Of a stretch of 64,000 nt of DNA, positions 28,288 through 35,930 are shown piece by piece (the stretch's first letter is position 1; every line of letters begins with the position of its first letter). The DNA comes from Mycetocola zhadangensis (lineage in GTDB: Bacteria; Actinomycetota; Actinomycetes; Actinomycetales; Microbacteriaceae). The position numbers were made by a program, and so were the translations under genes. The notes under the pieces were generated by a model. It searched no databases and was not told the DNA's origin. It saw nothing but the letters and a program-made list of their open reading frames with translations. Location of the stretch: the NCBI RefSeq assembly GCF_003668565.1, contig NZ_RCWJ01000001.1, positions 744,001 to 808,000 of the forward strand, given 5' to 3'.

Positions 28288-28514
28288 ATGAGCACATCCG
28301 TCCCCACCACGTACCCGCCCGCGCGCGTCATCGAGAGCCTGGGTGACTATCTCACCGTCGACGAGCTCGCGGAATATCTGCAGCTGTCCAAAGAGACGAT
28401 CTGCCACTGGCGTCTCGAAGGCACCGGTCGAAGACAACCAAGCTCGGCAAGCACTTGCGCGACAGCCGAGGGAACGTCGAGGCCTGGCTGAAGTCCCGAA
28501 CCGACAGACGGTAA
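28288..28514 (+). pseudogene. Excisionase-like helix-turn-helix gene with a one-base frameshift
   Basis: The ATG at 28288 has a strong AAGGAG just before it. The frame reads DYLTVDELAEYLQLSKETIC, an excisionase/MerR-like helix-turn-helix, up to WRLEGTG. Near 28429 the reading must move to another frame, where KTTKLGKHLRDSRGNVEAWL continues the family sequence and stops at 28514. One missing C in GGTCGAAG would explain the break. Xis proteins of tRNA-linked elements have this size (about 75 aa) and end with this VEAWL segment. Confidence 0.75.
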
Positions 28515-28556
28515 CCGGGTCGGCGATGCCGCACTCCTCGGACTGAGGGCAATCCG

Positions 28557-28690
28557 ATGGCACGAAGCAAGATAGATCCGGGCTCACATGGCAAGATCAC
28601 ATTCCAAAACCTGCCTGATGGTCGCGTCCGTCGCACGTTGTGTTACCGGCGGATTGATGGTGGATATGACAAGGGGCGCGTGCGGGCGAG
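28557..28690 (+). pseudogene. Tyrosine integrase, N-terminal remnant
   Basis: ATG 28557 starts MARSKIDPGSHGKITFQNLP followed by DGRVRRTLCYRRIDGGYDKG. This resembles the first 40-45 residues of actinobacterial phage/ICE integrases (arm-binding domain with the GxHG..DGRxRARTxYRDxDG pattern). After about 28680 the integrase sequence stops and other sequence follows. No catalytic domain with the R-H-R-Y residues was found downstream, so the gene is a stub. Confidence 0.65.
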
Positions 28691-28960
28691 CTTCACCGCG
28701 GCGGGCCTCGGCTTTGAGGGCTGGGAGCGATTTGCATCTGTCGAAACGTAACGACCTGCCTCCGGGCCATGGCGTATATGTCGTCGTGCGCGAGCCCGTG
28801 GGGCGGCCGACGTTCCTTACCGAAAGTGTAGGAGGGCCACACAAGGGCAAGCCTCTCGCGGTTGGAACCGGCGAGCTGCAGGGAGCGGATGATCATGACT
28901 GGGTTAGCGGCCTAAGCAGCCGTCTGGGCGTTCGCACTGCCGTGCTTGACGCGCTGGCAG
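28690..28960 (+). pseudogene. GIY-YIG nuclease-like N-terminal fragment, frameshifted
   Basis: Fused to the end of the integrase stub, one frame reads AAGLGFEGWERFASV. Another frame continues PPGHGVYVVVREPVGRPTF and SVGGPHKGKPLAV. Together these resemble the start of GIY-YIG family proteins of the GVYVVLR..FKGKDPTV type. The rest of the domain is not found and the two parts are in different frames. It is a remnant at best, and the family call is from memory of similar proteins. Confidence 0.45.
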
Positions 28961-29435
28961 GGCTTTGGGTCGTGAAAAAACCCGGACCTCGCAGCCAGAC
29001 TTCTTGTGGACCTACAGGCAGGGTTCAGTGCTCGGAGTATCGAACGCGGTGCACGAGCAGAGGCGAACGTGGACCAGTAGAGCCGTCATTTGTGATGGCG
29101 AATCGAACCGATAGCAAGTGCGTGACCTGGCTGATCGGCAGCAAAGGCTGCTCTTGCATCGCAGCTTCCCCGCGTGCGTCCCGGGCCGGGGCTGTCGCAG
29201 TCGCCGTAGCTCAGCGAGACATACTCATGTCGTGGCCTTTTTGGGTAGCTTTTGATCAACAGACAACGCCAGCATCCTCCGCACAGCTGGGCCTCGGTAC
29301 GGGCGTGTTGACGTCCGCCGTGAACCAGCACCCCCGAGCCCTTGTCGCCGGCCGCTTCGTCACAACGACACGTCATGGTCGAACAGGGCTGTGCTACAGA
29401 AGCGACCTAGGCACCGCGCTTCTCGGCGGCTGATA
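28961..29435. other. Gene-free stretch inside the decayed element
   Basis: Open frames exist here but none has a convincing start, ribosome-binding site or protein-like composition. At 29233-29257 a sequence of about 24 nt (GGCCTTTTTGGG then AGCTTTT) repeats one at 28184-28206 with small gaps. Nothing else is recognised. Confidence 0.4.
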
Positions 29436-30017
29436 CTACCTGGTTCGCGAAGTGCGGTTCGCTAGCAGCGATTGCGTGTTCACTACGGTAGCGAATTCTT
29501 CGTGCAGGTTGACGCCCGTGATTCGGGACAGCTCGGCCGCGTGGACGTTGCCTCCGTCGACGTCCTTCCGGTCGAACGTGTGCGTCGCGTCCAGGGCGAA
29601 GAACACCTGGTAGCCGAGGTTACCCGCAACCCGCGCAGTTGTCTCGCAGCAGTGATTCGTGGTGATCCCACAGATGACGAGGGAACTGATGGTGTTCGAT
29701 TGCAGCCAGTCATGCAGATCTGGGGTGCCGTGGAAGCTGGAATTGACACTCTTATCGACGAGAAGGTCCGGCTCCCCGGACACAAACACTTTGAGCGCGT
29801 GACCCGGGTTGCTGGGATGCAGCGGTGACAGCGGATTGGTTGAACTGTGTTGCACGAAGACGATCGGGCGTTGACCGTTCCGCCATTCCGCTAGTAGAAG
29901 TTCTATGTTCGCTTCGCAGTCCGGGTTGTTTCGGGGACCCCACCAAGCGGCATCCTCGAATCCTTGCTGCACGTCGATCACGACGAGGGCGGTTCGATCA
30001 TTGATATTCAGTGACAT
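29436..30017 (-). CDS. Cysteine hydrolase, isochorismatase family
   Basis: This is a 193-aa soluble hydrolase. The catalytic triad is readable: Asp15 in ALVVIDVQQGF, Lys89 in VDKSVNSSF and Cys123 in GITTNHCCETTAR. The family splits isochorismate, nicotinamide, carbamoyl compounds or similar amides, so the substrate is open. ATG 30017 follows GGAGAAGG; in-frame ATGs 12 and 45 nt further upstream are possible. It is the only apparently intact enzyme in the element and is read away from the AbiE-like pair. Confidence 0.88.
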   Translation of the reverse strand: MSLNINDRTALVVIDVQQGFEDAAWWGPRNNPDCEANIELLLAEWRNGQRPIVFVQHSSTNPLSPLHPSNPGHALKVFVSGEPDLLVDKSVNSSFHGTPDLHDWLQSNTISSLVICGITTNHCCETTARVAGNLGYQVFFALDATHTFDRKDVDGGNVHAAELSRITGVNLHEEFATVVNTQSLLANRTSRTR

Positions 30018-30111
30018 TGCCTTCTCCATTGGTGAATCCCCGCTCAAAGTATGGCGTGTCAACTCACTGCAACTCTCAAGCCATGGTCGCCCGGAACGAA
30101 CAGACGCGCGT

Positions 30112-30145
30112 ATAACTAAATGTGAAATTGTCTACATTAAGTTAT
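30112..30145 (+). promoter_or_regulatory. Inverted repeat upstream of the AbiEi-like gene, candidate autoregulatory operator
   Basis: The arms ATAACTAAATGT (30112-30123) and ACATTAAGTTAT (30134-30145) match at 11 of 12 positions across a 10-nt spacer. The right arm overlaps a possible -10 (TTATAG, 30142-30147) and ends 11 nt before the first start codon. AbiEi antitoxins are known to repress their own operon by binding inverted repeats at the promoter, so this is a fitting site. The AT-rich sequence stands out from its surroundings. Confidence 0.6.
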
Positions 30146-30156
30146 AGCCTGGACAC

Positions 30157-31143
30157 TTGGTACCTTACGTGACGGCGGATGCTGGCATCGAGTTGCTCGC
30201 GTCATCCGGCCTGGATGTAGCCATCGATAGTGCGAGCGACCTCGTCGTCGGTGGCGTCCCCGTCGAGTTGAAGGTGTGCGCCCGCAACCCCTCACCGTCA
30301 GACGCGATGAGGATGCTTGATCGGGCTCGCCAGCGCGGCGTGCGGAATGAGGGCACGGACAGGCGACTGCTGATCGTGATGCCGAGCGTGCCGACGTCGA
30401 TTCGCAAGCTCGCCGAGGACATGCCAGACCTCGCCGTCGCCGGCGTCAACGACAGCATTCTGATCTGGGGCAGGAAGACGCAGTTCCTTAACCTCGTCGG
30501 CGGCATCGAGGACGTTGGCCGGCCGAGGGGGCGACCATCGTGGGGTCGCCATGCGCTGATGCGGGCCCTTCTGTTTTCCGATGAGCCGCGCACGCAGGTG
30601 GAGCTTGCGGCGCAGATAGGCACCTCCCAGGCTGCGGTTTCCAGGGCGCTCAAAGACTGGACGGGGACCGTCGAGAAAGTCAACGGCCGTTGGCGCGCCG
30701 TCAAGCCGGAGGGGCTCTGGGACCGCTTCCTGGAGACCTATCCGGGGCCCAGCGGCATCACCGAGTCCTGGTACAGCCTCGACCCGATCATTAAGCAGGC
30801 CGAGGATGCCCAGGCCACGAGTCCGGACGTGCTGCTCTCAGGGGACGCGGCCGCCGACACTATCGCGCCATGGCGGGTGCCCACGAAGGCCCTCGTCTAT
30901 GCGAAGACGGGGCTGCCGTTGGCCCGAGCAAAATTCGCCGAGTCGGGGCGAGACGAAGCTAGCCTCGAGGTCATCATTCCTGCAGATCCGACGATCTGGG
31001 CGACTGCCGCAGCGTGGTCCGCGCATCCACGGACTGTGGATCCGGTTCTGGCGGCGTGGGACGTCCGGCGAACCGGTGGCCCCGACGCGGGCGAAGCGAT
31101 CGATCGCTTGGCCAGGCGAGTGCTCCAGAGGGCCCCGAGTTGA
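30157..31143 (+). CDS. AbiEi-like type IV antitoxin / winged-helix regulator
   Basis: This 328-aa protein has three parts. The N-terminal ~110 residues are mixed alpha/beta (LVVGGVPVELKVCARNPS, RRLLIVMPS). A winged helix follows near 125-185 (LMRALLFSDEPRTQVELAAQIGTSQAAVSRALKDW). The C-terminal domain (SWYSLDPIIKQAEDA, LLSGDAAADTIAPWRVPTKA, LEVIIPADPTIW, VDPVLAAWDVRRTGGPDA) resembles actinobacterial AbiEi partners of nucleotidyltransferase toxins. The start is TTG 30157 or GTG 30169; neither has a clear ribosome-binding site, so the mRNA may be leaderless. The stop overlaps the toxin start (TTGA). Confidence 0.7.
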   Translation: MVPYVTADAGIELLASSGLDVAIDSASDLVVGGVPVELKVCARNPSPSDAMRMLDRARQRGVRNEGTDRRLLIVMPSVPTSIRKLAEDMPDLAVAGVNDSILIWGRKTQFLNLVGGIEDVGRPRGRPSWGRHALMRALLFSDEPRTQVELAAQIGTSQAAVSRALKDWTGTVEKVNGRWRAVKPEGLWDRFLETYPGPSGITESWYSLDPIIKQAEDAQATSPDVLLSGDAAADTIAPWRVPTKALVYAKTGLPLARAKFAESGRDEASLEVIIPADPTIWATAAAWSAHPRTVDPVLAAWDVRRTGGPDAGEAIDRLARRVLQRAPS

Positions 31144-31713
31144 CAACGACCCGGGTGGGTGCTGAGACCGTGTCGACCTCCGACGCTGATGACGCCGCAT
31201 TCCAGGCGCTCGAGGACGTTGCTGCGATCGCCGTTGATCTCGACGACATCCTCGTCATCGGCGGGCAGATCGCATCCCTATTGCTGATCGCCTTCCCGTC
31301 GACTGGGTCGATCGCCCGGCGCACCGGCGACGCGGACGCCGCGATGACAACTGCAATCGCGGCATCCGGGACCGTGCATGACAGGCTCGTCGCGGAGGGC
31401 TATGAGGCGGTGAGCGGCAACCACTACGAGCGAGGAGCGGGCGGAGAGGTCGCGGTCGACACGTTCGCGCCTGGAAGCGAAAGACATAGCCGACCTTTAC
31501 AACCTCTTCCTCATCGTCAACCAGCACGACGCTAACGCCATCGGCGGATGGAAGCTCAGCGAAGCGACCTTGTTCGGTTCCCGCTCTGACGCCGCTCGCA
31601 TCCTCCATATGTTCACAGAGGCCACCCGAGGAAGCAACGAGATTCGCAGCGCGGGCGTTCCTGCGACGACTCTCGTTGCGCTCATCCGCCGGCACGTCAC
31701 GGATCCTCGATGA
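31140..31713 (+). pseudogene. AbiEii-like nucleotidyltransferase toxin, internally broken
   Basis: The first frame (TTG 31140) reads VDLDDILVIGGQIASLLLIA, then RRTGDADAAM and HDRLVAEGYEAVSGNHYERG, the nucleotidyltransferase start with the GG and DAD-type metal-binding residues. Near 31470 the frame goes wrong and stops at 31535. In another frame LEAKDIADLYNLFLIVNQHD and GGWKLSEATLFGSRSDAARI run to a stop at 31713, the usual C-terminal helical part. The stretch expected between them (about 60 residues) is missing. A deletion plus frameshift has most likely inactivated the toxin. Confidence 0.65.
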
Positions 31714-31903
31714 AAGGGCGGGGGAGGTCCGACTCGAAGAGGTCTTCCTCACCATTTACCCATCACAATCAACCGGGCGCGACCGGAACCGATCAGGTCG
31801 AATCAGAGGCAGCGAACTGCTTGGTTCCCTGTTCACACAAGGGTATCCGCGAGTTCCTCGAGACGATCAGTGAGGATCGGCAGTTGGCCGGAACGTCCAG
31901 AGT

Positions 31904-31932
31904 GTCAGGGGTTCGAATTTCCGCAGATCCAC
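31904..31932 (+). repeat. attR-like copy of the tRNA-Ala 3' end
   Basis: GTCAGGGGTTCGAAT (31904-31918) then five partly changed bases then CAGATCCAC (31924-31932) repeats the tRNA end at 28084-28112 with 26 of 29 matches. It sits outside any tRNA gene and marks the far border of the element. Confidence 0.75.
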
Positions 31933-31937
31933 TCACG

Positions 31938-31970
31938 AAGCCCGACATTCACACGGATGTCGGGCTTTTT
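31938..31970. terminator. Rho-independent terminator next to attR
   Basis: An 11-bp stem, AAGCCCGACAT (31938-31948) with ATGTCGGGCTT (31957-31967), has an 8-nt loop and a T-run. It begins 6 nt after the duplicated tRNA end, so it was probably the original tRNA-Ala terminator before integration. It may also end the minus-strand gene that follows. Confidence 0.85.
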
Positions 31971-32000
31971 CGTGCGCCCGCAGATACTCAACGAGTGCGG

Positions 32001-32537
32001 TCAGGCACCTTCCGGCGGGTCGAGCAGCAGACCTGCCCGGTCCGTCAGATAGTCGTCAAGGTCAACTGCTGCCTCATCCGACGCCGTCGGGCTCCATCGG
32101 ACAAGCACTCGGTCGTTCCGCAGAAACAGCGCCCCGGTCGACACCCTCAGCGCATCCGCATCCAGCTCGATCGGCGCAGCGTCGAAGTTGACCGTCTCTC
32201 CGCGCGTGAACTTTCCCCGAAACGCCGCGGCACGGTACTCACGGCGTTGCTCAGCGGAGACTGACTGGTAGGCGGGTCGCCCCGGTTCAAGGGCCCTTGC
32301 CGTCAGTCCCGTTTCGTAGAGCTGCGCGTCGTGGTCGAGCAGCAGCACGCCGAGCCGCCACACCCTGCCCTGCGGCACCATTGTGGCCTTCTTGGCGAAC
32401 AGGCGCCCTCGATGCGCCGGCACGAAGGTCGCGAGCGCTTCATCTCGGGCCCCCGCCGTTTCGAGCCGGTCGCGTGTGGAACGAAGCGAAGAACGGATGC
32501 CATCGGCCAGGTTCGCATCGTCCTCGTGTTCGGTCAC
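32001..32537 (-). CDS. Conserved hypothetical protein
   Basis: This is a 178-aa soluble protein of unknown function without recognised domain. The N-terminal part has a helical, charged segment (LADGIRSSLRSTRDRLE); the middle has FVPAHRGRLFAKKATMVPQG and VWRLGVLLLD. ATG 32537 starts the open frame; no clear alternative is seen. The 9-nt gap to the gene upstream (32547) suggests co-transcription. Confidence 0.7.
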   Translation of the reverse strand: MTEHEDDANLADGIRSSLRSTRDRLETAGARDEALATFVPAHRGRLFAKKATMVPQGRVWRLGVLLLDHDAQLYETGLTARALEPGRPAYQSVSAEQRREYRAAAFRGKFTRGETVNFDAAPIELDADALRVSTGALFLRNDRVLVRWSPTASDEAAVDLDDYLTDRAGLLLDPPEGA

Positions 32538-32546
32538 ATCAGAATG

Positions 32547-32843
32547 TTACGCCGATGAGGATTCCGGCCACCGCAGGTACGAAATGGCCATGGCGAGCGA
32601 CTCGAAGCGCAGGCGTTCGAGGGGACAGCCCAGCCGGGTCACCTCGAACAGGTGATCGATCTCGCGAACGAACCCGATCAAAGGAATCGAACCGAGCTCA
32701 GCGCGAGTCGGATCGCTGACACGCCATTCATGTTCGGCGACAGCAACCACTTCCAGCCCAGCCGGTCGCTGTCGTGATGTGTCGTCCGCCGACTGCGTCG
32801 GTCGCCTCTGTGTCTGAGCCTGTGCGGCCGTTTCGATAGTCAT
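32547..32843 (-). CDS. Hypothetical small protein
   Basis: This is a 98-aa protein starting at ATG 32843. A polar, glutamine-rich N-terminus of ~35 residues is followed by a compact part (WRVSDPTRAELGSIPLIGFV, then LERLRFESLAMAISYL). No family is recognised. It lies directly upstream of, and probably in one transcript with, the gene at 32001-32537. Confidence 0.6.
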   Translation of the reverse strand: MTIETAAQAQTQRRPTQSADDTSRQRPAGLEVVAVAEHEWRVSDPTRAELGSIPLIGFVREIDHLFEVTRLGCPLERLRFESLAMAISYLRWPESSSA

Positions 32844-32955
32844 GAGACACCCCCTCGCCACACCTCCATGAAAGCCGGGACCGTTTCGAAAAGAGAGGGG
32901 TTGACGATGGGGCAACCTCTGCATCCGCCTCGCCACAGTCGGCGATAATGGCAGG

Positions 32956-33366
32956 GTGACTGCTGCGCCGACCCGACGATCACTTTCCGCGACGGACCGA
33001 TGCCCCTGCCTGAGCGGGAACACCTACGGCTCCTGTTGCGGTGTGTTCCATGCGGGTACCGCACCAGCGCCAACAGCCGAGGCGCTCATGCGTTCGCGTT
33101 TCTCCGCATTCGCGGTCGGTGACGCGTCTTACCTGCTTGCCACGTGGCATCCGTCGACAAGACCCGCCGCCCTGGATTTGGACGCCGACCTGACCTGGTA
33201 TCGCCTGGACATTCTCGATCGCCGGTCCGGTGGACCGTTGGACTCCACAGGAACCGTCGAGTTCCGTGCGTTCTGTAAAGGACCCGACGGACGAAGCGAC
33301 CAGCACGAGGTCAGCCGATTCGTTCGCGAGAATCGGCAGTGGTTTTACATCGACGCCGTCGACTGA
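32956..33366 (+). CDS. YchJ family protein (UPF0225) with SEC-C-like cysteine motif
   Basis: This is a 136-aa protein. The N-terminal CPCLSGNTYGSCCG (about 17-30) is a SEC-C-like metal-binding cysteine cluster. The remaining NTF2-like YchJ domain has AEALMRSRFSAFAVGDASYL and VEFRAFCKG. YchJ proteins are common and their role is unknown. GTG start at 32956; divergent from the small gene at 32843. Confidence 0.9.
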   Translation: MTAAPTRRSLSATDRCPCLSGNTYGSCCGVFHAGTAPAPTAEALMRSRFSAFAVGDASYLLATWHPSTRPAALDLDADLTWYRLDILDRRSGGPLDSTGTVEFRAFCKGPDGRSDQHEVSRFVRENRQWFYIDAVD

Positions 33367-33382
33367 GTGCTCGCGCCGCCCG

Positions 33383-33973
33383 TTAGCTGCGGGGGAGCAC
33401 CGTGAGCACGCGGGTGATGAACTGGTAAAAGTCCTGCATCCAGTCGGTGAGGAACTGCCGGGTGCCGTCGTTCGTGATCGTGCCGTCCTCGGCGATCAGG
33501 CCAGGGGTGATCTGCAGGTAGGCCTCTGGTGCGTTCATCTGCGGCGAGTTGCAGAAGCTCAATACGCTGCGAAGGTTCTGCTGGGCGACCGCGGTTCCGA
33601 TGGCGCCGATGGACCCGCCGATCACCGCCGACGGTTTGTTCGTGAACGAGTTCTGGCCCCAGGGGCGGCTGGCCCAGTCGATGGCGTTCTTCAGCGCACC
33701 GGGAATCGACCGGTTGTACTCCGGTGTCACGAAGAGCACAGCGTCGACGTCGGCGATGGATCGCTTGAGCTCGCGCGCTGACTGTGGGTAGTCCTCGTCA
33801 AAGTCGTAGTTGTACAGCGGAAGGTTACCAATCGGAATCTCCCGCATGTGCAGCTCAGCGGGAGCGATCTTCACCAGAGCTCCGGCCAGCTGTCGGTTGA
33901 TGGACGCCGTTGAGAGGCTTCCAATGAAATAGCCGACGGAGTACGGCGGTTCGTGCTCGTGAATGGTGGCCAT
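33383..33973 (-). CDS. NAD(P)H-dependent FMN reductase
   Basis: This 196-aa flavodoxin-fold reductase has the phosphate loop GSLSTASINRQLA at 18-30 and the family signature FVTPEYNRSIPGALKNAIDW around 80-100. GGSIGAIGTAVAQQNLR shapes the flavin pocket. Relatives act as chromate, azo-dye or quinone reductases, so the physiological substrate is open. The gene is convergent with ychJ. Confidence 0.92.
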   Translation of the reverse strand: MATIHEHEPPYSVGYFIGSLSTASINRQLAGALVKIAPAELHMREIPIGNLPLYNYDFDEDYPQSARELKRSIADVDAVLFVTPEYNRSIPGALKNAIDWASRPWGQNSFTNKPSAVIGGSIGAIGTAVAQQNLRSVLSFCNSPQMNAPEAYLQITPGLIAEDGTITNDGTRQFLTDWMQDFYQFITRVLTVLPRS

Positions 33974-34071
33974 GGTGAACTCTTCCTCGAGATTCGAAAT
34001 GGCGGATGTCTCCCGGCACGCGCCCGGATGCTCCTAGGCTACGACCGGGTTCGCGAGGTGTCCAGTGCCGG

Positions 34072-34788
34072 TCAGCGGCCCACGGGTGCTTCGGGTTCGG
34101 GCCCGCCCCGAGCTGCCCGTCTGCGCTCTCGATAGTCGACAATCAGGCGCGGTCGCGGGATCCGGATCTCGGTGGGCAGGGTCCAGCCGTAGCGCCGAGC
34201 AAGCAGCGAGAGCACTGCTCCACTTGCCATCGCGACGGCGGAGCCCAGGGTGGGCATTCCGAGCTTCGACAGCACAACCATCTCCACACTCGAGACCAGG
34301 GCACTCGTCGCGTACAGGGTGTTCCCGCCGAAAATGCGCGGAACGTGAAGCAGCATGACGTCACGCACCGCGCCGCCGCCGACGGCAGTGATGATGCCCA
34401 TCACAATGGCTGGCAGCCAGCCGAGACCGGCCTCAAGGGTTTTCTGTGCCCCAACCGCGGCCCAACAGCCGACGGCCAGCGCGTCCATCAGGATGAGCGA
34501 CCGGAGCGACCAGATACCGCGAAACGGCACGAAGAAGGCGATCATCGCGCCCGTGATGGCTAGCCCGAGGTAGGCAGGGTCCGTTAGTGCCACCGGTGGA
34601 CCCTGCTGGAGAAGTGTGTCGCGGATCAGGCCACCGCCGAGTCCGCTCATCACGGCCAGAATGACGAAGCCGACGATGTCGAGGCGGGCCGAGCGTGCCG
34701 CGATTCCGCCCAGGATCGCGTTCGCAAGAACACCGGCCAGATCGACAAATCGAATGATCTGATTAACAGTTTCCGCCGTCGCGTCCAT
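34072..34788 (-). CDS. Trimeric intracellular cation (TRIC) channel family protein (UPF0126)
   Basis: This 238-aa membrane protein has seven helices in two related halves. The duplicated signature is visible as MSGLGGGLIRDTLL and ITAVGGGAVRDVMLL, the GGG-R-D pattern of bacterial TRIC channels, which conduct monovalent cations. The tail after the last helix is arginine/proline-rich. ATG 34788 with GGAGGGA upstream was chosen over the longer reading from 34860. Confidence 0.92.
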   Translation of the reverse strand: MDATAETVNQIIRFVDLAGVLANAILGGIAARSARLDIVGFVILAVMSGLGGGLIRDTLLQQGPPVALTDPAYLGLAITGAMIAFFVPFRGIWSLRSLILMDALAVGCWAAVGAQKTLEAGLGWLPAIVMGIITAVGGGAVRDVMLLHVPRIFGGNTLYATSALVSSVEMVVLSKLGMPTLGSAVAMASGAVLSLLARRYGWTLPTEIRIPRPRLIVDYRERRRAARGGPEPEAPVGR

Positions 34789-34883
34789 GCCGTCCCTCCG
34801 GCGAATCGTCGGCCAGCTCGATCGTGATCCGGCCTGTTCCAGCGTAGTCGAGCGGTGCACGCGGCTTGCGGGATACTTGCCTC

Positions 34884-35930
34884 ATGCGCGCGGTGTACTA
34901 CGACTCCTTTTCCCAACTGCCGACCGTCGCGAGTGTCGCTGACCCGACAGCGCCAGACGGCGGCGCCGTGATCGCTGTCGAAGCGACCGGGCTGTGCCGC
35001 AGTGATGTGCATGCGTGGGAAGGACACGACGACGGTGTCGCGCTGCCGCACGTGCCCGGCCACGAGTTCGTGGGTCGAATCGAGAGCGTCGGCGAGGGCG
35101 TCACCCGCTTTCGACCGGGGCAGAGAGTCACCGTGCCGTTCGTCTGTGCCTGCGGGAGCTGCCCCGAGTGTGCGAGCGGCAACGGGCAGGTTTGCCGTAA
35201 CCAGACGCAACCGGGCTTCACCCACTGGGGTTCGTACGCTGAGCGCGTTGTCGTGACGTCGGCGGACCTCAACCTCATCGAGGTGCCCGCTGCGCTGGAT
35301 CCGGGCGCCGCCGCCATCCTCGGCTGCCGGTTCGCGACCTCCTACCGCGGACTCGCCGCACAGGCCCGGGTCGTTCCGGGAGAATGGGTGGTCGTTGTCG
35401 GCTGCGGGGGAGTCGGACTCAGCGCGGTGATGATCGCAACCGCGCTCGGTGCGCGCGTCATCGGAATCGACATCTCCGAGAAGGCGCTTCAGCTCGCCGC
35501 AACCGTTGGCGCCGAACACGTCATCAACTCGGCGACGCACACAGACAACGACGTGGTCGCGGCGGTGAGGGACCTGACCGGCGGTGGAGCGCAGGTCTCG
35601 CTCGAAGCGCTCGGCCGCGAACGGACCACAGCTCTCGCCATCCGTTCACTGGCCAAGCGAGGGCGGCACGTCCAGGTCGGCCTTTTCTCTGAACCGCCGC
35701 GCATTCCAATGGCTGAGATCGTCGCGGGCGAACTGACGATACTGGGTAGTCACGGCATGAGCGCCGCGGAGTATCCGGCGATGCTCGATCTCGTCGCTTC
35801 CGGTCGACTGCGTCCTCAGGACCTTGTCACAGCGACAATCGGCCTCGACGCCGCACCCGCCGCCATGGTTGCCATGTCGGAGGGCAGAAACGCCGCCGGT
35901 GTCACGATAATCCGGCCGGATGTCCGGTGA
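34884..35930 (+). CDS. Zinc-dependent alcohol dehydrogenase
   Basis: This is a 348-aa medium-chain dehydrogenase. Catalytic zinc ligands lie in GLCRSDVHAWEG and GHEFVGRIESVG. Structural zinc cysteines follow in CACGSCPECASGNGQVC. The Rossmann motif VVVVGCGGVGLSAV is near 170. ATG 34884 begins the family sequence MRAVYYDSF. The end overlaps the next gene by 4 nt (GTGA). The substrate alcohol is unknown. Confidence 0.93.
   Translation: MRAVYYDSFSQLPTVASVADPTAPDGGAVIAVEATGLCRSDVHAWEGHDDGVALPHVPGHEFVGRIESVGEGVTRFRPGQRVTVPFVCACGSCPECASGNGQVCRNQTQPGFTHWGSYAERVVVTSADLNLIEVPAALDPGAAAILGCRFATSYRGLAAQARVVPGEWVVVVGCGGVGLSAVMIATALGARVIGIDISEKALQLAATVGAEHVINSATHTDNDVVAAVRDLTGGGAQVSLEALGRERTTALAIRSLAKRGRHVQVGLFSEPPRIPMAEIVAGELTILGSHGMSAAEYPAMLDLVASGRLRPQDLVTATIGLDAAPAAMVAMSEGRNAAGVTIIRPDVR

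Larger units (their letters stand above)
28039..31932. mobile_element. Degenerate integrative element in tRNA-Ala
   Basis: The element is bounded on the left by the 3' end of the tRNA gene (28084-28112) and on the right by a copy of the same 29 nt at 31904-31932 with 26 matches. Inside, next to the tRNA, come an excisionase with one frameshift, an integrase N-terminal stub and a GIY-YIG remnant. A cysteine hydrolase and an AbiE-like pair with a damaged toxin follow. No complete integrase remains, so it should be immobile. The order int/xis beside the attL tRNA is typical of actinobacterial tyrosine-recombinase elements. Confidence 0.7.

Noticed and set aside
29086-29376. Minus-strand open frame of 96 aa in the element
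   Set aside because: Cysteine- and arginine-rich composition with no start signal or family; likely random.
28588-29433. 281-aa open frame across the element remnants
   Set aside because: It contains the GIY-YIG-like part in one section but starts in the integrase stub and ends in sequence without protein character; not one gene.
28039-31932. Prophage
   Set aside because: No capsid, portal, terminase, tail or lysis genes are visible; only integration-type remnants and a TA pair.
31710-32264. 184-aa open frame on the plus strand over attR and the terminator
   Set aside because: It runs through the tRNA-derived repeat and a terminator hairpin, then antisense through the gene at 32001. Not coding.
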